64,000 nucleotides of DNA from NCBI RefSeq assembly GCF_000143415.4, contig NW_003314287.1, forward strand, positions 1,838,400 through 1,902,399, given 5' to 3'. Both the position numbers and the translations under genes were made by a program. The notes below the pieces were generated by a model that did no database searches, was not told where the DNA came from, and saw nothing but the letters and a program-made list of their open reading frames with translations. This DNA comes from Selaginella moellendorffii. Taxonomy: Eukaryota > Streptophyta > Lycopodiopsida > Selaginellales > Selaginellaceae. Shown piece by piece: positions 1 to 11,600 of the stretch (its first letter is position 1; each line of letters starts with the position of its first letter).

Positions 1-1353
1 CCGACTTGTTCACTGTAGGCTTGGGATTTCTCATGCTCTCTATGGGATTAACTCTTACGTTTGATGACTTCCGCCGATGCCTGAGAAATCCCTGGACGGT
101 ATGATGCAAAACTTTGTGTTGCAGTTTGATTTCCCTCGCGTTTTTTTGTTTCTACGCAGGTTGGTGTTGGTTTTTTGGCTCAATATGCTGTGAAGCCTAT
201 ACTGGGATTTCTGATCGCATTGGTAATGAAGCTATTTAAGTTTTACTGGGACACATCTTTGAGCATCTCTTCGATTATAACAGAGCTTAAAATTATCCGC
301 ACCACTGGCAACAGGTCTCATTCTCGTTTCTTGTTGTCCAGGAGGCCAAGCTTCAAACGTGGCAACGTATATTTCTAAGGGCAACGTCGCTTTGTCGGTG
401 TTGATGACAACGTAATGTATATCCTTCTCATTTTTGGCAAAGAGGCTTGAAGACTTTATCTATCGTTGCAGATGCTCTACTATTGGCGCGATTTTAATGA
501 CTCCATTGCTGACAAAAGTGCTTGCGGGTCAGCTTGTCCCAGTGGACGCGGTGGTGAGTCTCTTTCGAAATCATCGAGTGTCGATTTGATGGCATTGAGA
601 ATTCATACAGGGGCTGGCAGTGAGCACATTTCAGGTGGTCCTGGTCCCCACAATTATTGGAGGTAAGCGCTTCAGCTTGTTGTTCGAAAGCCTCTCATCA
701 ATTCTGTTGCTGTTTACACAGTTCTTTCGAACGAGTACTTTCCAAAGTTCACGCAAAAGATAGTCACGGTGACACCTCTCGTGGGGGTTATTCTGACAAC
801 ACTTCTCTGCGCTAGTCCCGTGAGTCTTATAGAACTTAATTCTTTCTTTTTCCTAGATGTAAAGGCTGGAATGCTTTCAGATTGGTCAAGTGTCCGAGGT
901 CCTTGTCACCCAAGGCACGCAGCTCATATTTCCGGTGGCACTCCTCCACGCCGCCGCGTTTCTGCTGGGCTACTGGCTTTCGAAGCTCTGCAACTTTGGC
1001 GAGATGACTGCCCGGACAATTTCCATCGAGTGTGGAATGCAGGTACGTCGTTTCCACTGCATCCAAAAGTTTGTACATAGCTCATCCAGCTTTGCCTTTC
1101 CAGAGCTCCGCTCTCGGCTTCCTTCTCGCGCAGAAGCACTTCAGTAATCCTCTAGTCGCTGTGCCATCGGCCGTGAGCGTCGTCTGTATGGCTGTAAGTC
1201 ACAGAAAAAACCGGAGTTCCTTTGGAGCTGACACGAACTAACGGTTTTCTCGTTTGGAAATTTCTTTTCTCGCAGTTGGGAGGAAGCGGTCTGGCAGTTT
1301 TTTGGAGAAATCGTGCTCTTCCCAAAGACGACAAGGACGATTTCAAGGAATAA
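1..1353 (+). CDS. BASS-family sodium/metabolite cotransporter, 3' part (5' end outside window)
   Basis: This is the C-terminal half of a bile acid:sodium symporter (BASS) family membrane carrier; plant members sit in the plastid envelope and move organic acids with sodium. Reading from base 2, exon pieces give [18 protein letters not shown], then (162 onward) [17 protein letters not shown], (about 293-412) a segment with [12 protein letters not shown], (about 471) [19 protein letters not shown], then [16 protein letters not shown] and [18 protein letters not shown]. It ends [11 protein letters not shown] with TAA at 1351-1353. The CCPGG-SN and [10 protein letters not shown] blocks are family hallmarks. 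At least eight short exons separated by GT-AG introns are visible. Which of BASS1-6 it is cannot be settled here; the C-terminus looks closest to BASS1. The signal peptide and first helices are missing because the window starts inside the gene. Confidence 0.9.
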
Positions 1354-1591
1354 GGAAGAACTTTTCACAAACAAGTTTTGGTTACTACTGCTCAAACGAT
1401 CGTGAGTGTATTGTTTTTAGCAACTTTCTTTGGATGTCTTATTATTAGCATATTCTCGGGCATCGATATGGGTGGGGCATTTCTCTCAATGTAAGCTTTG
1501 TATTGTTGCGATCATCGCCGTCGTTGAGCGTTTCAAACGTTTATCACGAGCGCACCAACGCATTATTCCCACCCGTATATCCTAACAGCTG

Positions 1592-1623
1592 CCACGTCAT
1601 CTCTGTGGCTAATCCACGTCATC
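1592..1623. promoter_or_regulatory. Pair of CCACGTCATC elements upstream of the ITPK gene
   Basis: The ten bases CCACGTCATC occur at 1592-1601 and again at 1614-1623, 22 bp apart, about two helical turns. The ACGT core (TGACGTGG on the other strand) is a typical bZIP binding site. It lies between the BASS stop and the ITPK start, so it is probably in the ITPK promoter. Function is inferred from motif only. Confidence 0.35.
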
Positions 1624-2070
1624 GGCATGCACACTCGTGGCGCGATCGTCGCCGTCGGTTTGTCCACCGCCAGTGCCAGATACAAGACCTAACCCTAAGC
1701 TGGCAATGCCATTTCGCCATAGCCAAGGGGAAGCCCTAGAGCAGGAGCGTTCTTGACTAGGGATTACTGTGCGTCTAGCGCGAGGGATTGCGATTGTCGA
1801 TGCCGATGCTCATGGCGCTGTCGACTGGGGGTGATTTCGCCTTGGCGCCGCGGCGAGTGTGGTGAATTTCGCGAAGAAATTTCGGCGCTTTTCTGCGATT
1901 TTCTTCTTCGAGGCGCTTGGACAACTCCGGCTCTCTCCAGGTGTGTTTTCCCTGTCTTGGACGCCGCCAGGGCGTATTCTTGACAAAGGTTTCGATGAAC
2001 TCCAAGATTCTAGCTCTAGCGCTCACACAAGCTCCACTCTTTGTGAACAGGGAAATTTCGGCAGCCTCGC

Positions 2071-3036
2071 ATGGTTAAGGTCACAATGTCCGGGGAAGAT
2101 CGCTTCGAAGTCGGGTACGCGCTGGCCCAGAAGAAACAAAAGAGCTTCGTGCAGCCGTCGCTGGTGGAGCATGCACGGAGCCGCGGGATCGATCTGGTGT
2201 GCATTGATCTCGACAAGCCACTGGTGGAGCAGGGCCCCTTCGACGCCATCCTCCACAAGCTCTCGGGCAAAGAGTGGCACAAGGAGCTGGAGGAATACGA
2301 GAAGAAGCACCCGGATGTGATCATCATCGACTCGCCGGACGCGATCGAGCGGCTCCACAACCGCATCTCGATGCTCCAGGCGGTGTCGGACCTCCAGGTG
2401 GGCGACGAGCAGGAGACCTTTGGGATCCCCAAGCAGTCGGTGATGGACAGGTCGGATTGCCTGGGCGATCTCAAGGCGATGAGCGGCCTCAAGTTCCCGG
2501 TGATCGCCAAGCCACTGGTGGCCGATGGCAGCGCAAAGTCCCACGCCATGTCTCTCATCTTCAACCAAGAGGGTCTCACCAAGCTCAAGCCGCCGGTTGT
2601 CCTCCAGGAATTCGTCAACCATGGTGGCGTCATCTTCAAGGTGTACGTGGTGGGCGACTACGTCAAGTGTGTCAAGCGGAGGTCCCTCCCGGACGTGCCC
2701 GAGGACGAGCTCAACCGGTCGGAGGCGCTGTGCTTCTCGCAGATCTCCAACATGGGATCGACCCAGCAGTGCGGGGCGTCGGACTACCTCCAGGCGGAGC
2801 TCCCGCCGACCAAGTTCGTGGCAGAGCTGGCCAAGGGATTGAGGGAGAACTTGGGGCTCCGGCTCTTCAACTTCGATCTCATCCGGGACTCCAAGGCCGG
2901 GAACCACTACCACGTCATCGACATCAACTATTTCCCCGGCTACGCCAAGATGCCCGCGTACGAGACGGTGTTGACGGACTTCTTCCTCAGCCTGGCCAAG
3001 CTCAAGGCCTCGTCCAACACTCCGGTTGCCAATTAG
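2071..3036 (+). CDS. Inositol-tetrakisphosphate 1-kinase (ITPK1-like)
   Basis: A 321-residue intronless coding region for an ATP-grasp kinase that phosphorylates inositol polyphosphates in the pathway to phytate and inositol pyrophosphates. Family features visible are VGYALAQKK near the N-terminus, [19 protein letters not shown], the [17 protein letters not shown] block, [50 protein letters not shown], and the late metal-binding stretch FNFDLIRD ... [15 protein letters not shown]. Length and start match plant ITPK1 enzymes. The leader appears to contain an intron (donor near 1940, acceptor CAG just before GGAAATTTC near 2053). A 21-residue upstream ORF (1800-1865) precedes it and could damp translation. 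The likely poly(A) signal is at 3492. Family assignment is firm; in vivo substrate is not visible from sequence. Confidence 0.95.
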   Translation: MVKVTMSGEDRFEVGYALAQKKQKSFVQPSLVEHARSRGIDLVCIDLDKPLVEQGPFDAILHKLSGKEWHKELEEYEKKHPDVIIIDSPDAIERLHNRISMLQAVSDLQVGDEQETFGIPKQSVMDRSDCLGDLKAMSGLKFPVIAKPLVADGSAKSHAMSLIFNQEGLTKLKPPVVLQEFVNHGGVIFKVYVVGDYVKCVKRRSLPDVPEDELNRSEALCFSQISNMGSTQQCGASDYLQAELPPTKFVAELAKGLRENLGLRLFNFDLIRDSKAGNHYHVIDINYFPGYAKMPAYETVLTDFFLSLAKLKASSNTPVAN

Positions 3037-3491
3037 CAGCAGCGGCAAGATCGCTCGCTCGCTCGCTCGCTCGCCCAGCAGCAACACGCAACCGTTCTAC
3101 TCTTCTCTCTCGAAGTGCTCAAGCTAGAGCCCGTACGACTCGACTCTTTGGAAGGAGCTCCAAAAGGATCATTCCAGCAGGCGACCCGGACGAAGAATAA
3201 GGCACAGGACTTGGGTGGAGGATGATGCTAATGATTTTGGGTGGAGGCTCGGCATCGAAAAAAGACGATGGAAGAGCCTTTTGGCGGAAAAAAGTTTGGG
3301 GGTGGTCGCCTCGCATCGTCGCGAAGAACACACAAGGAAAAAAGACGCACAAAAAAAAAAGAGGAGGAAAAATCGTCCAAGACAAACACAGCCAGCAATT
3401 TTGTGGAGCACTGGCATTTGGGTTTCTTCATCTTTTCGATGTAGATAGGTTTCTTTCTAGTCTCTGTAATTTTCTCTTTGTGCCACCCTTT

Positions 3492-3497
3492 AATAAA
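3492..3497 (+). terminator. Poly(A) signal AATAAA of the ITPK gene
   Basis: An AATAAA lies 456 bases after the ITPK stop, in an A/T- and purine-rich 3' region. The convergent GRF stop is about 315 bp further on. 3037-3811 otherwise holds 3' untranslated sequence, including a GCTC repeat near 3053-3074, and no gene I can support. Confidence 0.5.
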
Positions 3498-3811
3498 GTG
3501 TAAAAAGAGTTTTCCCCCCTTGGTTTTGAAAATTAGGGTTCTTGGTTGTTTCTTAGGGTTTAAGCGCTTCGTCGAGAATGCTGGATGATCCACGCCCGGA
3601 TCGCCGATTAGGAGGCGCGCACGGGATTCTTAGCGATGGCACCAGGTCTGGGATTGAGATTCTTGTCACAAGCGCTTATAATGAATGTTTTCGTTTTTCT
3701 TGTACTGGTACATGTCAAAAGAAGAAACAACAGTGAGATCGAGGAGAGATTAGCAAGCAGGAGAGGGGCGATCGGTCGGTCGGTCATTCCTTCCGCGCAT
3801 TCTTCTTTCTT

Positions 3812-6800
3812 TCACGAGGTGAGTTGCTTGGAACCAGCGTTTCCGAGCAACGCCTCTGCATGAACTGCGCGGGGGCTACTGGCATTGCTGCTGCTGTCGG
3901 AGAACGATCCAAAGGGAGTCTTGGTGAGCACCGCGGTTGGAGATGGCATCCGGGACGTCTCCCTGGAGCTGCTCTCCCAGCCATCGCCAAGTAAGTTAAG
4001 TCCAGGTGAGCTCTTGCAGTGATCGCGAGGTGTGCTGGATTGGAGAACCTCGGCTAGTGGACCACCTTCTAAAGATTGCATCCAGGTTTGCTGCTGCTGC
4101 TGCTGCTGCTGCCGGCTTCCACCGCCGAGGCCAACACCGAGTCCCATTCTCGTTGGATCGCCACCGAGCTGGTCTTCCTCGAACTCGCTCCTGGACATGG
4201 AGAGCTTGAGCGGGGAGAGCGATAACTTTCCTCGTGGAGAGGTGGCGACGCGGAAGTCCGACGATGACATTGGTAAGGAGATTGAGAGCTGTGTTGCGGA
4301 CGTTGTTCTTGGGATTGTTGTGGTTCCTCCTGCTCCGGGTGCTGTTACTGCCGTGGGTGGTGTTGCTGCTCGCTGTTGGTTTTGGTGTTGGTGCTGTTTC
4401 TGATCGTCTTCTATGTCATTCCAGGAGATTGTGGAGGGGTCCCTCTGACGGGGCCAGTCGTCAAAGAAGTGGCGGAGTGGCTGTTCTTCGCAGTCCCTCC
4501 CAACATGCTCCAGTCCTGCTGCTGCTGCTGCTGCTGCTGTAGGTCCTCCCCCGTACCCAGGGCCTAGTAAAGGTTGTGAGAGGTGGTTAATCTGGCTTGC
4601 TTCAGGCATTTCAAAATGCTGCTGGCCTGACAGTGATCTAAGTTCCTGCTGCTGGTGCTGGTGCTGGTGCTGGTGCTGGTGGTGCTGGGGGTACAGAGGT
4701 GAACTGGGGCTGTTGTTGCTGCTGCTGCTGCTTAGTCGTGGGAATTTACTCTGGAAGTTTTGCTGCCATTGGTGATGCACGGAAGAAAGTGGGGAATCTG
4801 AGAATAGCAGCTGCTCAGGTCCCAATCCCAGCTCTGGCTTACTCATTCCACTCATGTACCTGGAGCAGGGAAAGCAAAAGCACACAGAGAGAGCAGGATT
4901 TTAGTCACAGGCGAACAGAGACGGCGGGGCTTGATGAGCATGAGTGGCACTTGCACTCACCAGGAACTGATAGTACCTGTAGTCTTTGTTCCCTCCAGGA
5001 GATGCACCAGAGAGAGACTGCATTGGGAACTGCAGGGAGCTGCCAGAGTTGTTCCCGCTGGGAATGCCCGTAGGGAGGGAACTGAAGTTGGACTTGGTGG
5101 GGGTGCCCGAGTTGAAAGGGGAAGCTGCTGCTGCTGCTGCCGCTGCTGCTCCGACCGACGGATGCTGGTGATGATTCTGTCCGTTCATGCCCAGAGGTGG
5201 CCGCAAGCTGCTGTGGATCTGATTCAAGCCCGAGCTTTGGACGACACCACCGACGTTGGTCGCTGACTGGGTGGTGGTGTTTCCACCTGCGGCAGCAGCT
5301 GCCGCCGACTGGGAATTCGCCGCCGCCGCTGCAGCTGCTGCTGCTGCCTGGTTCTCGGCGTTCTTCTTGGACCTGTTACGGCCCCGGTGCATATGACGAT
5401 CGCAGTACTTTTGGTCCGGGACGACTTCCCTGGAGCACCTCCACTTCTTGCCGTCTGTTCGTCGGCACCGACCAGGCTCCGGGTCGGGATTGTTCGGAAT
5501 TCCAAGGTGGAAGTTTCCCCAGCCCACTGCACAGGAAAGCAAGGAGATCTTTAGAGTTGCCAGTGGTGCAAGGTGCTGAGAACAGCGAGGAGGCAGTCGA
5601 GCAGTGAAGTGAAGGGAGAAAGGCAGCAGGCACTCACTTCTTAGCGACGGATGCGAAGACGCGAGATTATTCAATGCAACGCTGCGCCTGATTGGATTGA
5701 GCAGCTCGGGGGGCACGCTGGCACCAGCCATCATGTACTTGAAAATCAGCGCCTGGTGTTCTAGCTCGGCCCACTGGTTCGCAGTGAAAGGACCGCGCAT
5801 GCTCATTGCGCTCTGCATTCCTAGGTGGTCTCCTCTAGCGGCAGCTGCAGCAGCCAACATGAGCGGCGAGCCTGGCAAAGACAAGACAGAGAAAAGAGTT
5901 ATATCAGCGCAGCCAAGCCTCGCTACTGCTACGAACTACTGCTACTAGTGCCACTGCCACTGTTCATTCCAACCCTCAAGTTTCCGGATGGAGGAAAACT
6001 CGGCGGCGAAAGACAGGACCGGAGAAAAATAAGCAGCAGCAATCAGGGGATCACGGTCGGATGGGGGGCGCTTGTATATCTTTGGAAGGTCCCAATCGGC
6101 TCGACAAGCATTTGTAATTGCTTGCTAAATGCCGACAAAATCCTGGCATTATGGTGGAGGCAATGTGCGGCACTTTCGAGCTGATATATCTGCATATATC
6201 AAACCGGGGAAGAGAAGGGACGAGATAAACAAAGGCAGCAGCGGGAGTTCTCTACAGTATCTCTACATGGAAAGACGAGAAGAAGAAGAGGGGGAGGAAA
6301 ACGAGGCCGAGAATGTGGAAGCAGGCAATTCAGGCAGTGGACTCACCGGAAGCTCCAGGATACTGATACGATTGATACGAGAAAGGCCTCATGTTGGAGT
6401 TGGCAGCAGCGAGATTGTAACTGGAGCCGGGGCTGGCCATTGCATCGCTCCTCAGCATCCGGGTGTCTCCTCCCATGAGATTGGCAGCAGCAGCAGCGTC
6501 ACTTGCGACGAGTACTCCATCGGACAAGCAAGAGTTTGTGGGAGAGCAGGCGATACGGCTGCCACCATTATCTCCTGAAAACGAGTGGCTTCCAGCTGGT
6601 CCATTATTATTATTATTTGCAGCAGCAGCAGCAGGAGCACCACCTCCGCCACCAGAGTTCATGTTGAGCTTGCCAACGTGCTGCTGCTGCTGCTGCTGCT
6701 GCTGGGAGTGCTGGTGCTGCTGGTGCTGTTCCGCTGCTGAAGGCCTCGAGTATGAGAAGGAGTCCTTGCGGGCCAGCTTGAGCGGGCCGCCATCGTCCCG

Positions 6801-6986
6801 GGCGTCGACTTCGACATCGGAGCTGGATCTGCATTGCTTCATCGAGGAAAGATTAGGAGAGAGTGGGCCGGAGCTTGTACCGCTGCTGTTGTAGCTGGAT
6901 GGCATCCTGTTATCCGGGGAGAGGACGCCAAGGCTGCTGCAAATGCCAAGGCCAGGAGAAGATGAGTTTTGGTGAAGCAAGTCCAT
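3812..6986 (-). CDS. Growth-regulating factor (GRF) transcription factor with QLQ and WRC domains
   Basis: Four exons, about 6986-6347, 5871-5638, 5526-4977 and 4859-3812, join in frame to about 823 residues. Exon 1 starts [12 protein letters not shown] and is full of Gln, Ala, Asn and Gly runs. Exon 2 carries the QLQ domain ([20 protein letters not shown] ... [10 protein letters not shown]), which binds GIF/AN3 coactivators. Exon 3 carries the WRC domain ([18 protein letters not shown] ... [10 protein letters not shown]) with the C-X9-C-X10-C-X2-H zinc pattern for DNA binding. The exon 3 donor was chosen at AG/GTACTA because it keeps the frame into [18 protein letters not shown], a GRF-like block. 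GRFs drive cell proliferation in growing organs. This one is long for the family because of homopolymer tracts. The codons after WRC, where seed-plant GRFs are cut by miR396, do not match that site. Confidence 0.93.
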
Positions 6987-8147
6987 TAACTCTTTTCTCT
7001 TTCTTCTTCTCCTGCTTCTCTTCTTGTCCTCCCTCTCTCTCTTCTCCTTTTTTCTTTTTTCTTTTTTCCTTTTTTTTTTTGTCTTTCTAACTTTCTTTTG
7101 ATTGTGCAGGCTAATCAACCATATACCTCTATGGATGAAATGGATGGAAATGTGCAGTGAAATACGCCTTAATTCCAGGTACCCATTTGTCTGCTTTGTC
7201 CTTCCTTGACTCTGCTCGATCTCTTGCCGTGCAGGCTGTATATATCCTGCTTGCTGCTCTTGAGCCTTTGCTCTCGGAAACTCGTCGCAGATCTGGCAAT
7301 GCAATCAAGCCGCAGTAGCCTGCTGCACAAACATATATATTGCCGGTGCTGAAACGCTGCGATCTTTGATCTTAACTTTCTTCTGGCGAGTTCTCATTCC
7401 AGTGCTGCTCGATTGCCAGTGCTCAGGCTCCGCAGCGGCAGCGGAGAAAGGAAGAGAACAAGGGGGAGCGGACTGGGAGAGAAATCAAGCTGAATTGGAG
7501 CAGTGGTCGACTTTGACGCAGTGCGCAGCAGCAGCCATCCAGAGATATCTATCTACGTGTGAGAGTGGAGGTAAGAAGTACTGTCGAGTGCTCTAAAAGG
7601 TGGCTGCTTCTCACCTCACACACATCAGGCAGACAAAACTGCAGGAATGTGGAGGGATAAAAGGGAGACGAGAAGAATGAGGAGAAGGAATCCTGTCGCT
7701 GCTCAAATTCCCGAGGGCAATGAGGGCCGTCAGGCCCTGAGCTGAGCCGAACTGAGCTGCAAGATTGAAAGGAGGAAGAAGAAGAAAAGCTCACGCCCCC
7801 AAAGGTAAGAAGTAGTAACTAGTGCTATCCTCTCATTCCTCTACTAATGTGTGCAGCACCAGTCCTTCCCACAGTTCCCACACAGAGAGGAGAGAAAAAG
7901 AGAGAAGCAAACTAACTTCGCTCAGTTTCAGTTCAGCTCCTGCCTGCTTGCAGCTGCTTCTGCTCCTGTTTCTGCTACTGCTCGCCTGTTGGCTGCTGCT
8001 GCTGTTCCCAAAGGACGCGGACTAAGAAGCAGTAGAGCACTACTGCTGGTTAAGAGAGAGACCTTCCCAACACTTTAGTGTGAAGAGAGAGGCACACTGC
8101 CTGTGCTGCTGCTGCTGCTGCTGGGGACTGTGTCACTGCAAGAGTGA

Positions 8148-8180
<33 letters not shown>

Positions 8181-8600
8181 TGTGTGGGAGCAAGCGAGTG
8201 AGTGAGCGAGTTAAACCCAGTGTGGAAGGAGCGACCAAGCGTGTAACTCTAGGAGCGTGTGAGTGAGAAAAGAGAGAGGACCTCAGGGAGGGCAAATGAA
8301 CAAGTGAGTGAGAGTGTGTGTGAGGAAGCAACCAAGGAGGACTAGGAGTCTCTCTTTCTCACTCTCACTCTCACCCCCCTCTCTCTCTCTCTCTCTCAGA
8401 GCTGGACAAGAAAAAGAAGAGCCACTTGGCTAGAGACTTTCTACTAGGTGCTAGTCCAGGCAGAGGGACAAAACAGCATCCATGCACACAGCAACAGGTA
8501 GATTGATAGATAGGATGGACACAAAATGGGAGCAAGAAGCAGAAGAAGCAGCCCTGGAGCTAGCAACAGTGGTGTGCTCACTGGGGGAGGAGCAGCAGCA
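6987..8600 (-). other. Low-complexity leader/promoter region of the GRF gene
   Basis: Upstream of the GRF start the minus strand is strongly purine-rich (plus strand TTTCTTTTTTC at about 7000-7090), followed by repeated CAG/CTG, GA and GT stretches up to about 8600. I see no coding sequence. It probably contains the long 5' leader and GAGA-type proximal promoter, but the transcription start cannot be read. Confidence 0.45.
8149..8170. repeat. (GT)11 microsatellite
   Basis: An uninterrupted GT run followed at once by an (AG) run. It lies in the GRF upstream region. Confidence 0.9.
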
Positions 8601-11600
8601 GGATCCTGGTGAAAGAGCAAAGGGGGCCTATATAGTGTTTAGTGGGGTCTAGCAGCTGCTGCAGCTGCAACCAACAGGAGGGGAGGAGTAGGGGGCTCCA
8701 ACATTGCAAATCTGCAGCTCATCCTGATCATGGTGGGATCAGGAAATCCATAAATATGGCTGATTCAACTAATAAAACCTGGGGATTAGAGTGGGCTGGT
8801 ACGCTATACGGCTGGGAGAGAGGGAGAGAGCAGCTGATTCTCCTCTAATTGCCTGCCTTGCTTTATCTTATTTTCTTTTGTTTTGGGGAGTTGGGGAGAT
8901 TTTTCTGTCCAAGTGCTGGTTGACAACACTGGCTCCCTTATTTTATTCCAATCCGGACGCCAACCCGCGCCTCCAATCCGCCTTAATCCCGCGGCCAAGA
9001 ACACGTTACAAATGCACAAAGTTTGTGTACCTCCTCTCCTACGCCTAGTGTGTCCAATGGAGACGGGAAGGGGGCGTGTGTCAGGTTTGGCTGGCTCCCG
9101 CTGCCAAATTGGGCTTAGAAGCCTCCCCACATTTAGAGACCAAAAGCTTGGAGCTTGGACCAAACCGTAGAGTGAGAAAGAACAGCTGCAGGCCTCAAGT
9201 ATAACTTGATCAGAGAGAGATCAGAGCAGGAATTGAATGACGCTTGTTTTGTTTGTTTGCTTCCACGCTTCATGGTGGCCTATAGATCCTCCTCCTCCAT
9301 GCAATCCCAGCGCACACTTCCTCTTGAAGAAGTGCTATCACTCCATAACATAGTACTCCACCAAAAGGTGAGTAAGGTGGGGGAAGCAAGCAATTCATTC
9401 ATTCGATCACATTCATCGCATTCATAGAGAAGAAACATCTGCTCCAGTCCCGGCACTCGAATTGTGTGGGAGGAGAGGTCTTGCACAAAAAGTACGCAGG
9501 CTCGAGGGCCTCGGCCAACTTTTTGGGCCGCCATCAAAGTTTGGCGCCTCTTTTATGACTCCCGTGGAAATCTCACAAGCCTCACCGCAGCAGCAAGCCC
9601 CTTTTCTCCCTTCTGGTTTCCGCTTGCTGCTCTCTGCCAACATGCCAGGCGAATCCTCATGTGGTATTTGCTGCGCTCTCTTTGTCTTTTGGGCGCCCCT
9701 GCACCAAAATGCCTCTTCCCGTGAACTTTCCTTCTTAGAATTCCAAACAAATCATAAGAGCCTCAGGAATCTTTCATTCATGCTCACTCACACAACATTG
9801 AATCGCTCGAATCTAAGCCCCTGGATGTGTACATATTCCTTCTCCTTCTAGCTGCGAAATCAAGGCAAAGGCATACAAAGGTGGCGAGAAAGGTGTTCTT
9901 GGGACATAACTTACCAATGTTGAAAATTTTGCTAATTAGCAGCAGCAGCACCACCACCACCACCACCTCACTGCTGCAAAGTCTATTACCTTACCTGCCA
10001 AGATGCATGACGTGGTAAAAGTGACATGTCTTTACCGCGCTGGCGAGCGAGAGCGATAAAAGGGTGAATCCCCTATTTACCACGAGCAAGGGTGACGTGT
10101 AGGGATAAAGCGACCCTCTGACGCATATTTCAACACCCGCAGTAAATGGCAGTCCAGTCCGATTTTGACTGCAAGGGTAAAAGAGTCCCTCCTCATAAAA
10201 AAAAGTACATTTTACCCTTTTTTTTTACCATTAAAAATTCCAAAGAATCTTTAATTTATCTGAAAATGAGAAAAATCATAAAAACGAAGAAAAACAAAAG
10301 CCTGGCAGCCCCACCGGCAAGGCACAGTTACTGCTGATTTACCAGTGTAAGAACACACGAAGTCGGAATTGGGGGGTTGAAAAGAGGCCGCACGGCTGCC
10401 GCTGGAAACTTCGGGTGCCAGGGCACCAACGGCCGGGATCGCCCGCAGCTCCGGGACGGACGGCCAGGATGCGCGCGCCATGTGAACTGCCGCCCGCCCG
10501 GCACCGTCAGTCAGGTGGCTCACACAAATGCCTGAATTGAATGGCCACCTGCCGTGTTTCGTGAAAACCCAACATTTGCCATTCAATCTCCATTAATATA
10601 ACATCACACACATCAAAGTACCATTCCTGCCATGCCAAACATATTAGAGTTAATCAGATGGCTAATCCTTCCCAAACCCAGGAATGGAATTGGAACTTGG
10701 AAGGAGGAATGGAAGGGAACCCTGTTAATTTCAACGTTTTGGTACGGTACGGGGAGACAAGAGGTACTTTGGCGCGGGCTTTTAATCCCGATTACTGGGG
10801 GCCACAGTCATTCCAAGGCCGACAGCATGGATTAGATTGTCTCTGGTGGCTTCCGTACACACACATATGCACTCACAGGGCTGTTCCTCTTATCCTTGTT
10901 CTGGTTGGTGTCACTATTTGTGTGGAAGGCACCATTATTTTGCGGAATTTGCAATTGCGTCGCCCTGGTGATTTTGATTTTGATTTCGATTACGATCCCA
11001 GGGCTGGAAGCTGGAAATTCTCGCAGGCTCGCAGGCTCTCAGGTTTGGTGGTTGCGTTGCGTTGCGTTGCGCCTCTCGCTGTTCTTGGCCTTGACTTTGT
11101 GCCTGTACGGAAGCCCCGACACGCAGATTCTCCGGGTATTTCTCGAGGGAGCTCCTTTGCTTCTCCGGCTATTATTGCACCACCAAAAACAGCCATTCAC
11201 GTCGTCTACGGTCTACCTGTCTTTCCATCCCCATGGAAGGTAATACTAGAAACAAAAAAAACAGGGAATTTTTTTTATAGAAAAAGCTATTATATACTTT
11301 TTCTCTTTTTTGAAATATCCAAACACGTTGCAATCGGAGGGAAAACGCCTGGCCAGTGGGAGCGGGCCACGTGTAACGCAAGGACGCACCGACGACGTCT
11401 AAACACATGGGGGAGTGGGCCCCAACACGGACCTGACTGACGGCCGTCAGGGCCCCTGACTGACGGCTGTCACAGGCGTCCCTTTGGCACGTCAGTTTGA
11501 AGGGCGACCTTTAGTCACGCGCATGTGCACGCCGGGCCCACCCCAGTTGACGCCGTTCCGGTTGACGGCGTTAGGGCAAGGGGGCCCCACCTTTAAAGCG

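Noticed and set aside
2023-3087. 354-codon open frame antisense to ITPK
   Set aside because: It is the mirror of a GC-rich coding region with strong codon bias; the sense frame is a clear enzyme.
4699-5073. Plus-strand frames with Cys or Leu runs across the GRF gene
   Set aside because: They are CTG/TGC readings of the polyglutamine/alanine codons on the other strand.
10658-11440. 260-codon open frame on the plus strand
   Set aside because: No recognisable domain, odd composition, overlaps GC palindromes and simple repeats; most likely chance.
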